Shown: positions 1 to 6,814, numbered from the stretch's first letter. The stretch: DNA of 17,888 nucleotides from CAYRXE01 sp964428205 (GCA_964428205.1 CAYRXE010000018.1:1-17888); one strand, 5' to 3'. The notes: a model not told the origin generated them from the sequence alone. Program-made: numbers and translations.

Positions 1-35
1 AAGCCAGGCGCTCTATCCAGCTGAGCTACGGGCGC
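1..35 (-). tRNA. tRNA-Arg (probably UCU anticodon), 5' part only
   Basis: Read on the minus strand, this is the 5' part of a tRNA. It has a 7-base acceptor strand (GCGCCCG), a TA pair at positions 8-9, a D arm with GCTC/GAGC stem and AGCTGGATA loop, then the 5' half of the anticodon stem (CCTGG) and the loop bases C, T and T. The window edge cuts the gene right after the first anticodon base (T34). The acceptor and D-arm sequence match bacterial tRNA-Arg, and a first anticodon base T fits tRNA-Arg(UCU). The isotype is inferred because anticodon bases 35-36 lie outside the window. Confidence 0.8.
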
Positions 36-43
36 ATGGTTCT

Positions 44-49
44 ATCATA
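44..49 (-). promoter_or_regulatory. -10 box for the tRNA-Arg gene
   Basis: On the minus strand the hexamer TATGAT lies 8 nt before the tRNA-Arg 5' end, giving a very short precursor leader. The two bases just upstream are TG (TGTATGAT). No good -35 is seen. The box lies back to back with the plus-strand TATAAT at 59-64. Confidence 0.55.
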
Positions 50-58
50 CAGAGGTTG

Positions 59-64
59 TATAAT
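59..64 (+). promoter_or_regulatory. Perfect TATAAT -10 box giving a leaderless transcript
   Basis: A consensus TATAAT ends 6 nt before the ATG at 71. Initiation 7 nt past the box would fall on the A of the start codon, so the mRNA would be leaderless. TG precedes the hexamer directly (TGTATAAT). No clear -35 is visible. Confidence 0.6.
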
Positions 65-70
65 AAGGGT

Positions 71-433
71 ATGGCCTACGACGATGACGACTTGGATCAG
101 CCGCTGAGTAACCGCAAAGCCTTGGAGCGGTCCGATCACGGCAAGAAAGAAAAGGAGATGAAGCACTTAAAGAAGGAGGTGCAGCGCACGCAGATGCAAA
201 AGCTCAAGCGCGAACTTCTCAAAAAAGATGTGCGTGGTTCGGTGATCACACGAAAAGATCCTGATGATAAAAAAACATTCGGTCCGCAGACGCACGAAGA
301 TCGCGCGGCAAAACAGAATCAATCTGCAACAGAAGAAGGTGCAAATGCAGACGAGATGATTGTGCGCGAGCAAGAGATAGAAGAGATTCGCAATCAATCA
401 CAACAGGAACAACAGCAGGATGATCCGAGTTGA
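71..433 (+). CDS. Small highly charged hypothetical protein
   Basis: This is a 120-residue soluble protein of unknown function. It begins with an acidic run (MAYDDDDLD). Residues about 25-60 are rich in Lys, Glu, Arg and Gln with heptad-like spacing (KKEKEMKHLKKEVQRTQMQKL) and should form an amphipathic helix or short coiled coil. The tail is Gln/Glu-rich (QSQQEQQQDDPS) and probably disordered. There is no signal peptide, membrane segment or known motif. An in-frame TTG exists at 56, but ATG 71 is preferred because it is an ATG and sits exactly where a transcript from the TATAAT at 59-64 should begin. It lies divergent from tRNA-Arg. A role in binding nucleic acid or protein is only a guess from composition. 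Confidence 0.6.
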   Translation: MAYDDDDLDQPLSNRKALERSDHGKKEKEMKHLKKEVQRTQMQKLKRELLKKDVRGSVITRKDPDDKKTFGPQTHEDRAAKQNQSATEEGANADEMIVREQEIEEIRNQSQQEQQQDDPS

Positions 434-442
434 GTCCTAGAG

Positions 443-465
443 TCTTGATTCTCAAGAGCTTTTTG
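443..465 (+). terminator. Weak hairpin plus T-run, possible terminator
   Basis: TCTTGA and TCAAGA form a 6-bp stem around a 3-nt loop, followed by GC and five T residues. It lies just past the stop of the small charged protein and before the antiporter start. The stem is short and AT-rich, so it would be inefficient at best. Confidence 0.35.
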
Positions 466-494
466 TGTAGACAGCCGGTGATTCCCCTCACTCC

Positions 495-2276
495 ATGACC
501 GAAGTTATCACGCGGACCATCTCGCTCACCAAAAATTACGTCTTGATTGGTGCGCTGCTCTTTGCGAGTTTCTTTTTCTCACGAAGTTTCGTGCCCGCTC
601 TGCTGGAGGCGTTTCCTACCATGGAGCAGGGGCAGTTGCTCCTGGTGTTCTTTGAACTCATTACCATCTTCGTATTCGGATTCCTTGCGTACGAACTCGC
701 AAAGCCGACGATTATTCCATCGTTCGTGCTCGTGATTTTCGTGGGAATGCTGGAGCGCGAGGCGTTATCGGCCATCACGGGGAGCCCGACCACTCTCGCC
801 ATTCTCACCACACTGGGTGCCGCATTCATCCTCTTTGGTGGAGGATTGGATACTCCGTTCGCACGTTTTAAGTCTCTGCTTTCGCCTATTTTGGCCATCG
901 CGTTCGTGGGCACGATCCTCACGGCATTCCTCTTCTCCTTTGGTCTCCTCGCCGTCTCTCCGCTTCTGAGCATGGCCGTTCCTCTGGGCGCTGCCGTGAT
1001 TGTGGGTGCGGCACTTTCTTCTACCGATCCCGCGGCCATCATCCCGAGCTTTAAGAAGCTCGCATTCATAAACCCGCGCGTGAAGTACATTGCCGTCAGT
1101 GAAAGCGCACTCAATGACGTTGTCGGTGCCGTGCTCACGGGCGTGTTCCTCAGCTTGCTTGCAAGTAACGCAATGCACGCCGAGTCGTTGAACGACATGT
1201 ACGCACACTTGTTCACGCTGCACACGGGATACGAAGTGGTTAAAGAGTTGCTGTACGGATGTGCTGTGGGTGTTGTGGGCTTTATCATCTTGAGCGGCTG
1301 GAGTCGCATCAAGTCTAAGACAGCTGCAGGAGGCGAAGCAGATGCCGCGTTGTTCCTCGCGGTGCCTCTCTTCTGTTACTTCGTGGCAGTTTCGATTGGC
1401 GGGAGCGGATTCCTTGCCGTCTTCATCAGCAGTTTGCTCTTCCATCTCGAAGAACACGTGTCGCATGTGGAGCACTATTTCAACCACACCATCGAAGGCT
1501 TCATGAAGCCGCTCATCTTCATGCTGCTTGGTGCTGTGGTGAACGTGCAGGATCTTCTTGCCGTTGCTCCGTTGGGCATTGCCATGGGTCTCCTCTTCAT
1601 GTTCGTCATTCGTCCGCTTGTGGTCTTTGGCACGCTCTTCCCGTTCATGATGACGAAAGAAAAAATCACCGCCAAAGAACTGTGGTTCCTCTCGTTTGTG
1701 CGCGAAACAGGCGTGATTCCTGCCGTGTTGCTCATGACGCTCAAGACGTCGGGCATTGAAGGTGCGGATACCGTCGTTGCCGTAGGTTTGTGGGTCATTC
1801 TTCTCACACTCGTGGTGCAACCTCCACTTACGCCGTTTGTGGCGAAGTTCCTTGGAATTGCCAAAGATGTTTCTGCGTTCCCCAAGGTGCACAGTAAGGG
1901 CCCCGCTGCCGTGTTGTGTTCTCGTGGAGAGTCGTGGGTGTCGCGCTTGCCTGGTGTATTGCACTGGGCCGATACACACGCGGTGGAGAACATCGTGCTC
2001 TTGCAGTGTCCGGAAGATAAATGGAGTGACTCGTACTGTCGTGCCATGCAATTACTCGCAGAGGAAACCGTGAAGCACATTAACAGTGAGCGAGAGGGAA
2101 GCGGTCTCAAGCCTGTGAAATTTGAATTCATCAGCCGTCCGGGGTTGTTGCAAGACAACATCGAGTCCTTCCTCGAGACCAACGATGTCTCCATCATTTT
2201 CGTCGGCAAGAAAATGCTCGATTACCGCATGGAAGATGTAAAACGCCTGCAGGTGCCGTTCGTGTTTGTGGATTAG
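495..2276 (+). CDS. CPA1-family Na+(K+)/H+ antiporter with C-terminal soluble domain
   Basis: This is a 593-residue polytopic membrane protein. Residues about 15-460 hold a dozen or so hydrophobic segments typical of cation/proton antiporters that exchange Na+ or K+ for H+ across the cytoplasmic membrane. Family hallmarks are visible: SSTDPAAI with Asp178 in a broken helix, and SESALND with the Asn207-Asp208 pair expected to bind ion and proton in electrogenic members. The last ~115 residues are soluble (VLCSRGESWVSRLPG...IIFVGKKML...VPFVFVD) and resemble a UspA/nucleotide-binding-like fold, perhaps a regulatory domain; that fold is inferred. The ATG has no Shine-Dalgarno; a TGTAGACA at 466-473 could be a weak -10. 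Ion specificity cannot be read from sequence. Confidence 0.88.
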   Translation: MTEVITRTISLTKNYVLIGALLFASFFFSRSFVPALLEAFPTMEQGQLLLVFFELITIFVFGFLAYELAKPTIIPSFVLVIFVGMLEREALSAITGSPTTLAILTTLGAAFILFGGGLDTPFARFKSLLSPILAIAFVGTILTAFLFSFGLLAVSPLLSMAVPLGAAVIVGAALSSTDPAAIIPSFKKLAFINPRVKYIAVSESALNDVVGAVLTGVFLSLLASNAMHAESLNDMYAHLFTLHTGYEVVKELLYGCAVGVVGFIILSGWSRIKSKTAAGGEADAALFLAVPLFCYFVAVSIGGSGFLAVFISSLLFHLEEHVSHVEHYFNHTIEGFMKPLIFMLLGAVVNVQDLLAVAPLGIAMGLLFMFVIRPLVVFGTLFPFMMTKEKITAKELWFLSFVRETGVIPAVLLMTLKTSGIEGADTVVAVGLWVILLTLVVQPPLTPFVAKFLGIAKDVSAFPKVHSKGPAAVLCSRGESWVSRLPGVLHWADTHAVENIVLLQCPEDKWSDSYCRAMQLLAEETVKHINSEREGSGLKPVKFEFISRPGLLQDNIESFLETNDVSIIFVGKKMLDYRMEDVKRLQVPFVFVD

Positions 2277-2701
2277 TAGGTAACACGAGCTCTCTTGGTG
2301 TGTTTCCATTAAAGAAAAGCGGGGCCCCGGCCCCCGCCTTTCACCGTCGATGACGTTTACTATTGCCCTCACTCTACTCGGCCATTTTGTTTTGCAAATA
2401 AAAATGAGGCACAAAAAAGTCTGCATTTTGTGTAACGATTGCGAAAGTTTTGAGTGCGTCAGAATGTGATGCAACGTCAACAGAGAGTGAGATGCACACA
2501 TCAGCTCTGCATGAAGCGGCAATCATGTGATACCGAGTACTGGCAATGTTCAGGTAAGACTTCTCCGAGTTTATGAGAAGAGTAAACTCCGCTCCAATAC
2601 CAACGTGAGAATTCCTCTAGGCGAGACGCATTGAAGAAAAGCGAATTCATGCTGCGGTCGTTATCGCGCTGCTCGTCAAAGGCGGTACCATCTGTTCTCG
2701 T
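2277..2701. other. 425-bp gene-free gap between antiporter and lysyl oxidase genes
   Basis: No convincing gene, tRNA or known RNA family was recognised here. It contains a GC-rich hairpin (2319-2337), an A/T-rich stretch around 2390-2420, a 21-codon Cys-rich frame (2404-2469, C-x2-C-x2-C-x5-C) without a promoter or ribosome site, and weak inverted repeats around 2565-2590 (GAGTTTA/TAAACTC). The gap is unusually long for this tightly packed window and must carry the promoter of the lysyl oxidase gene. A poor TACCAT at 2686-2691 is the only -10-like hexamer near that start. Confidence 0.5.
2315..2341. terminator. GC-rich hairpin with A- and T-rich flanks, possibly bidirectional
   Basis: GCGGGG (2319-2324) pairs with CCCCGC (2332-2337) around a short C/G loop. 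The flanks AAAA and TTT can extend it past one mismatch. It lies 42 nt after the antiporter stop and is the likely end of that transcript. On the minus strand the hairpin is followed by TTTTCTTT, a better U-tract than on the plus strand (CTTTC). Confidence 0.5.
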
Positions 2702-4612
2702 ATGCGCAGCTCTTCTCTCCTCGCGATCACCGCCATTGTTGTGAGTGCTGTCGCAGTTTCTTCTTGTACCAAAACAGATGTCACTTCGGAGGATGCCGTG
2801 AGCTCTTCGGTGGCATCATCGACCCCTGCGGGTCTACAGCTCGATTGGTCTAGTATGACCGGTGCCTTGGTGCAGGTGACAATGAACGGAACGGTAGGTG
2901 TGGTGCTGGACGAAATCCCAGAGGAGCATCGCGAGGCGTATGCAGGATTCGTGATGAGCAGGCCATTTGCCTACTGGGGAGACCGCGCACGCAGTCAGCT
3001 TCGGCTGACGTCTTTGCGTTTGAGTTACCGCAATGCGAAGGGCAAAAAGCAGCTTCCACTCCCACCAGAGGAACTCTGGAAAGTGCAGATGCAGGGCACG
3101 CCAACACGCGCGACGATCGACGATCACGATGTGATTACCATGGCGTACAAGTTCTCGGCCACCATCCTCACCGATGCTGCGTCAGTTGCTGTATCGGAAC
3201 CTTCCCTCGCAAAGGTAGGCGGCACCTGGAAGGAAAGCTTTGTATTCCCAGTGGATCCCGAATTTATTTTCCAGCGCACAGGATTTGCCTGCATGAACGA
3301 GTCGCAGTTCCCACCCAACAGCATGGATGCCGAAGAGAGCGATCTCTTCTTTGATGACCGTTGCCAGGTAGAAAAGAAACTCAGTAACACCGGTTGCCAC
3401 CAAACACAGTTACCCAAGGTCTCGTGTGTGACCGCCATCAAGCAGAGCATTGGAGCCGTGAATGGCGATGTGGTGTTCACGCGCGTCGCGTGGGACAAGA
3501 AAGTTGCCGACAGTGTGCGTCGTGGCACGGTCACGAGTACGCAAGGAGCCGATTTGGTTCCCTACCGAGAAGAATTTTTGAAAAACAGAAATACCTATCG
3601 CTACATTGCACCAAACTCCTGCGCGGTGCAGGAGAAATGTGTGACTGGTACGGGCTGGAGGCACATCGTCATGTTCCCAACGGCAGACCTAAATGCCGGC
3701 GCCAAGCCGCTTGAGATTGGGTTCGTCGATTACTTCCTCAAAAAGCAGAACAGCGTCTTGGAGCAGCACGGACTCTTTGAGCTCAGTGCATGTCATAAGC
3801 ACTATCATTTTGAGCACTACGGTACGTTCTCGTTTGGCGATCAGGCACCTGCGGTGCTCACACGCAAAAATGGCTTCTGCTTGCAGCCAACGGCCCGACT
3901 TTGGAATAACGAGGCAAGCCCGCTCCATCATCCGTATACCGACTGCTTAGAGCAGGGAGTCGCCTCCGGGTGGATCGACGAGTACCGCATGGGTCTGGAG
4001 TGTCAGTGGCTCGACGTCACGGGACTCTCTACAGGGCAACCGTATCCGCTCACCTTCGAAACCAACCCCGAAGGTTTTTTGTGCGAGGGCACTCCTAACA
4101 AAGATCAAAACGGTAAACAGATTTTTGAGCCCACGGATGTCAAAACCGAGGACGGCCGCGCAGTCAGTCGTCCGTCGTGCGTGTTTTCTCCGGGATGGAA
4201 AGACAATAACAAAGAGTCGTATGACATCAGTCTCCTCAATGCCGGAGAAAGTTACCTCACGCAAAAGTGTCGCGATGGTTTATCTGGTCCACTACGTAAC
4301 TGTGGATTCACCAATAAGAAACAGCTCTTCAATTGCACACCCGGCAAACAAGTCACCATCACCTGTCGCATTCCGCAGAACAATCATCCTCAGATGGTGC
4401 GCGTGTGCGAAGGAAGCCGCGCCCACAATGTGGGCATCCCCTGTACGTACAACGACGCGCTCGCCAACGCCACCATCAACACGCAGCGCGACATCACCTT
4501 CACGTGTCCCAAGGGTCGTGACGACGTCGAAACAGGTGGCACGTTCTCGTACCTTTTTGGTCAGCTCTTCCCGCATGATCCTGCTGCTGCAGTCGATTGT
4601 GTGATCAAATAA
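2702..4612 (+). CDS. Lysyl oxidase-family copper amine oxidase, predicted lipoprotein
   Basis: This 636-residue exported protein has an N-terminal hydrophobic signal ending in a lipobox (V19-S20-S21-C22) and a Ser/Thr-rich tether. The catalytic region matches the lysyl oxidase family, which oxidises peptidyl-lysine or other primary amines to aldehydes with copper and an LTQ quinone cofactor. Visible motifs are the copper-site signature CHKHYH (364-369), K389 in RKNGFCL at the place of the LTQ lysine, and Y428 in DEYRMGLECQW at the place of the LTQ tyrosine, followed by the family-typical DVT and NP elements. All expected active-site residues are therefore present. The N-terminal ~330 residues and the Cys-rich C-terminus (after ~520) are not recognised. 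The ATG lacks a ribosome site. Likely location is the outer face of the membrane; the substrate is unknown. Confidence 0.82.
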   Translation: MRSSSLLAITAIVVSAVAVSSCTKTDVTSEDAVSSSVASSTPAGLQLDWSSMTGALVQVTMNGTVGVVLDEIPEEHREAYAGFVMSRPFAYWGDRARSQLRLTSLRLSYRNAKGKKQLPLPPEELWKVQMQGTPTRATIDDHDVITMAYKFSATILTDAASVAVSEPSLAKVGGTWKESFVFPVDPEFIFQRTGFACMNESQFPPNSMDAEESDLFFDDRCQVEKKLSNTGCHQTQLPKVSCVTAIKQSIGAVNGDVVFTRVAWDKKVADSVRRGTVTSTQGADLVPYREEFLKNRNTYRYIAPNSCAVQEKCVTGTGWRHIVMFPTADLNAGAKPLEIGFVDYFLKKQNSVLEQHGLFELSACHKHYHFEHYGTFSFGDQAPAVLTRKNGFCLQPTARLWNNEASPLHHPYTDCLEQGVASGWIDEYRMGLECQWLDVTGLSTGQPYPLTFETNPEGFLCEGTPNKDQNGKQIFEPTDVKTEDGRAVSRPSCVFSPGWKDNNKESYDISLLNAGESYLTQKCRDGLSGPLRNCGFTNKKQLFNCTPGKQVTITCRIPQNNHPQMVRVCEGSRAHNVGIPCTYNDALANATINTQRDITFTCPKGRDDVETGGTFSYLFGQLFPHDPAAAVDCVIK

Positions 4613-4659
4613 GTTGATCAGAGTTTATCTCTAATTGATAAAGAAATTATTTGTTTGAA

Positions 4660-4667
4660 TTGGCTGG
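4660..4667 (+). repeat. Direct repeat matching tRNA-Gln 3' end (left copy), candidate att remnant
   Basis: TTGGCTGG here is identical to 6113-6120, which covers the last seven bases of tRNA-Gln (complement CCAGCCA) plus one flanking base. The two copies are in the same orientation and bracket the AT-rich two-gene island. Eight bases is short for a tRNA-derived attachment core, so this is only suggestive. Confidence 0.3.
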
Positions 4668-4725
4668 ACGGAACGGTCGTGAACTTTATCGTTGAGTCCC
4701 AGACAAGGTTTTTGGGAGTCGGATT

Positions 4726-5160
4726 TTAGGGGTGGGAGAGCAAGACGGTCGGAGTAGCATTTTCTATTACTTTGATAAAACTTCCTTGCCCTTCATTCAC
4801 TACAATAACTGCTCCGAACTTGTACTTAAGAGGCTCTACGAACCAATAGTTCTTTATCTTCTCCAAATCATCAGCGGTTCCGCTTATATCTCTTTTTACT
4901 TCAATTACCAAAAAGTTTCGCGCTTGAGAACCTCTCTTATGCAAAATAATATCTGGCCGGCGATTTCCAAGGTTGGGCTTAGTTATGTCCAAATCGCAAT
5001 CATGTTCTGGAAACAAACTATGTATTTCATTTGCCAAATGATGAGCAATATTCCACTCAGTTTGCCCAGTTTCGGATGTAAAATCTGATAAATTTGGCTG
5101 ATGATTTAATAACAAATTGACCGCATTATCTAGCCTTGCTTGGACTTCGATTAAATTCAT
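4726..5160 (-). CDS. PD-(D/E)XK nuclease-like protein of an AT-rich two-gene cassette
   Basis: This 144-residue protein has a clear PD-(D/E)XK signature: a leading helix with acidic residues (TEWNIAHHLANEI, E35/E45), then RRPDIIL (D70), then FLVIEVKR (E87, K89) on the following strand. In this superfamily those residues bind metal and cleave DNA; the set looks intact. It is shorter than most restriction enzymes and has no visible DNA-recognition domain, so it may act with a partner or be a single-domain nuclease related to restriction or repair enzymes. Its ATG overlaps the stop of the upstream DUF5677-like gene (ATGA), so the two are translationally coupled. Base composition is much more AT-rich than the flanks, which suggests acquisition. 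The DNA target and role are not known. Confidence 0.7.
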   Translation of the reverse strand: MNLIEVQARLDNAVNLLLNHQPNLSDFTSETGQTEWNIAHHLANEIHSLFPEHDCDLDITKPNLGNRRPDIILHKRGSQARNFLVIEVKRDISGTADDLEKIKNYWFVEPLKYKFGAVIVVNEGQGSFIKVIENATPTVLLSHP

Positions 5161-6014
5161 TTTCTAGAGCCTTTGAAAGCTGCTTCATCTTTTATTGCGA
5201 TCTCAAGCATTTTCCCAGCCATATCAAAATTATGTTTTGAGCCTTCCAATGTTTCTTTGATGCTTTCTGTTTTGGAAATGACAATCAATAATTGATGAAT
5301 CAAGGTTCCGATGTCGAGCAAAAATAAGGCAAGCATCTTTTGAAGATGAATGTTTGCTAGGTCAGAATTCTTTGCATCGAATCCAGGCTGCGCAGCACCT
5401 AAATGGAAAATGGTGCCATAGAAGCTGCCGTGCATTGCCTCAGATCCATCTTCATAAAACAGGGCCTGATAATGAAGAAAGAAGCTAATATCAGCCTTAC
5501 TATTTTTCTTTATAAAATCTAATTTCTCAGGAATTGAAAGCCTTAAAAACTTCGTTGATTCTCTGCCTCTTTTATCAGTGTATTTCTCAATAGCGGATTT
5601 AAGCTCCGGCTCTGCATCTAAATCGATTTCTTGAGTGAATTTTATAGACATATTTGTTTCACCTGCCTTAAATTCCCTATTTAGCTTTCGAAATGCTTTC
5701 TGAATAAAGTGTTCTTCGTATTCTCTAAATTTTTCTTCGCTGCAGACTAATAAATAACTAAAATTTAAAGCACGCTCAAAGAAGGCTCTACCAAGCATAG
5801 TGCATTCATTTAATAAATTCTCGTTAGCTAATCTGGAAATTGCCGCGCCAGTACTTACGATTGCTCCAAGAAAAGCTTTTAATTCCTTTGTTCTGCCCGC
5901 AATTGAATCATCATTGAAGATACCTTTTAACAGAGATGTTTGTACCATCTGATATTTTCTCATTTCTTCCGTAAGTGATTTTTGCCCAAATGCTGTTCTT
6001 GGAATCTTATTCAT
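5157..6014 (-). CDS. DUF5677-like helical protein, partner of the nuclease-like gene
   Basis: This 285-residue soluble, mainly alpha-helical protein resembles the DUF5677 family. It has an early helix with the L-x-R-x-x-x-E-type motif (LGRAFFERALNFSYLL, R76/E80) and a later Y-x3-S-x3-HG motif (FYEDGSEAMHGS, Y187, S191, H195, G196), which I recall as family hallmarks. The function of the family is not established; its R...H layout is reminiscent of HEPN-like RNases, but I do not claim homology. It overlaps the nuclease-like gene by 4 nt and precedes it, so it is the first gene of a bicistronic unit. The AT-rich composition, heavy use of AAA/ATT/TTA codons and position beside tRNA-Gln all suggest horizontal acquisition. 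No ribosome site precedes the ATG. Confidence 0.65.
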   Translation of the reverse strand: MNKIPRTAFGQKSLTEEMRKYQMVQTSLLKGIFNDDSIAGRTKELKAFLGAIVSTGAAISRLANENLLNECTMLGRAFFERALNFSYLLVCSEEKFREYEEHFIQKAFRKLNREFKAGETNMSIKFTQEIDLDAEPELKSAIEKYTDKRGRESTKFLRLSIPEKLDFIKKNSKADISFFLHYQALFYEDGSEAMHGSFYGTIFHLGAAQPGFDAKNSDLANIHLQKMLALFLLDIGTLIHQLLIVISKTESIKETLEGSKHNFDMAGKMLEIAIKDEAAFKGSRK

Positions 6015-6112
6015 TACTAATTTAATCTAGCAGTTTATTTATAAAAACTCGTAGATTCTTCCATTTACTGTCGTGTATTTGCAATATCGAGCACTACGGT
6101 CGGGTGCCCATG

Positions 6113-6120
6113 TTGGCTGG
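6113..6120 (+). repeat. Direct repeat at tRNA-Gln 3' end (right copy)
   Basis: TTGGCTGG includes the complement of the encoded CCA end and discriminator of tRNA-Gln. It matches 4660-4667 at the other edge of the AT-rich island. See that entry for limits. Confidence 0.3.
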
Positions 6121-6188
6121 GGAGGAGGGATTCGAACCCCCGAATGGTAGCTCCAGAGGCTACTGCCTTACCGCTTGGCGACTCCCCA
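6114..6188 (-). tRNA. tRNA-Gln (anticodon CUG)
   Basis: This is a complete 75-nt tRNA on the minus strand. The acceptor strands TGGGGAG/CTCCCCA pair fully, including the U1-A72 pair typical of tRNA-Gln. The D arm is GCC..GGC, the anticodon arm is GTAGC-CTCTGGA-GCTAC with CTG at positions 34-36, and the T arm is GGGGG-TTCGAAT-CCCTC with one G-T pair. The 3' end is G73 plus an encoded CCA. The 3' end faces the AT-rich cassette, the usual geometry for tRNA-targeted integration. Confidence 0.96.
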
Positions 6189-6213
6189 ATACGTACGCAA
6201 AAAGCGCTGGGGT

Positions 6214-6241
6214 AGTGTACAGCGGCCTTCGCAAAGCTCAA
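6214..6241 (-). promoter_or_regulatory. Promoter of tRNA-Gln
   Basis: On the minus strand, TTGAGC (6236-6241), a 16-bp spacer and TACACT (6214-6219) form a plausible sigma-70-type promoter. TG directly precedes the -10 hexamer (TGTACACT). Initiation near 6207 would give a leader of about 18 nt before the tRNA. Confidence 0.5.
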
Positions 6242-6256
6242 GGCGCCAATTTGCTG

Positions 6257-6262
6257 TATAGT
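6257..6262 (+). promoter_or_regulatory. -10 box upstream of the DUF1761 gene
   Basis: TATAGT, directly preceded by TG (TGTATAGT), lies 26 nt before the ATG at 6289. It would give a leader of about 20 nt that has no Shine-Dalgarno (CTTCCCTCTTTACTCCT). No strong -35 is seen. Confidence 0.45.
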
Positions 6263-6288
6263 GCGAAATAACTTCCCTCTTTACTCCT

Positions 6289-6726
6289 ATGGAACACATC
6301 ATCGCCGTTGGCGGATACATCCAGGGGCACGTCCTTGGTATTGTCATCTCCCTCGTCCTCTCTTTTATCATCGGCTTTGCATGGCATGGTCCCATCTTCG
6401 GTAAGCAGTGGATGGCATACAACGGCATTACTCCACCTAAGCCCGAAGACGTGAAGTTCTCCATGATGCTCCCAGGTATTGTCGCAAACCTTTTGATGGT
6501 GTTTGTGCAGTGCGCCGTGATTGGTCGTGCGTTGCAGATCCTCAGTCTCTCAAGTGTTCTCGATGCGCTTATCATTGGTCTCATCTTCTGGTTGCCGTTT
6601 ACGGCACTCACGGTGATCAACAGCTACACATGGGAAAATAAGAAGCCAGGTCACATGGCTCTGACTGCCGGGTACTACCTGGTGACGACGCTCATGATCT
6701 CGGCAGTGTTGTACTACACGCTGTAA
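6289..6726 (+). CDS. DUF1761 family membrane protein
   Basis: This is a 145-residue protein with four predicted membrane helices. It matches the DUF1761 pattern: a first helix ending in GFAWHGPIFGKQW, a short loop with proline (GITPPKPED), a second helix, then a hydrophobic pair with FWLPFTALTVINSYTWENKK and a final helix. The family is widespread and its function is unknown. It stands alone between the tRNA-Gln gene and a strong terminator, so it appears to be a monocistronic unit with its own promoter at 6257-6262. Composition returns to the normal GC of the window here, marking the end of the AT-rich island. The ATG is the first in frame; no ribosome site is present. Confidence 0.85.
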   Translation: MEHIIAVGGYIQGHVLGIVISLVLSFIIGFAWHGPIFGKQWMAYNGITPPKPEDVKFSMMLPGIVANLLMVFVQCAVIGRALQILSLSSVLDALIIGLIFWLPFTALTVINSYTWENKKPGHMALTAGYYLVTTLMISAVLYYTL

Positions 6727-6764
6727 TTGTACAAAAAAGTTGATCAAAAATTTCATTTATATCA

Positions 6765-6792
6765 AGCGACGGTTGCGCAACCGTCGCTTTTT
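6765..6792 (+). terminator. Strong rho-independent terminator after the DUF1761 gene
   Basis: AGCGACGGTT and AACCGTCGCT form a perfect 10-bp stem around GCGC, followed directly by TTTT. It lies 38 nt past the DUF1761 stop, between convergent genes. On the minus strand the same hairpin follows the L,D-transpeptidase gene and is trailed by an AT-rich region, so it may also work weakly in that direction. Confidence 0.92.
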
Positions 6793-6795
6793 ACT

Positions 6796-6814
6796 ATCCG
6801 AATCAACTTCGGAT
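6796..6814 (-). other. Hairpin with the L,D-transpeptidase stop codon in its loop
   Basis: ATCCGAA and TTCGGAT form a perfect 7-bp stem around the 5-nt loop GTTGA (minus strand), and TGA in the loop is the stop codon of the L,D-transpeptidase gene. It lies just ahead of the 10-bp hairpin at 6765-6788 and is followed by A residues, so it is not itself a terminator. It may protect the mRNA end or be coincidental. Confidence 0.4.

Noticed and set aside
765..2051. 428-codon open frame on the minus strand inside the antiporter gene
   Set aside because: Its translation is His/Arg/Glu-rich low-quality sequence without motifs, and the plus frame is a clear antiporter over the whole stretch. It is an antisense shadow.
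2052..2522. 156-codon minus frame overlapping the antiporter 3' end and the following gap
   Set aside because: Half lies antisense to the antiporter, it crosses the GC-rich hairpin, and it shows no recognisable domain or promoter.
4612..6746. AGTTGATCA repeated at 4612-4620 and 6738-6746
   Set aside because: It was considered as an island boundary repeat, but the right copy lies past the DUF1761 gene and tRNA-Gln, which have normal composition. The core is a simple palindrome (TGATCA) and is likely coincidental.
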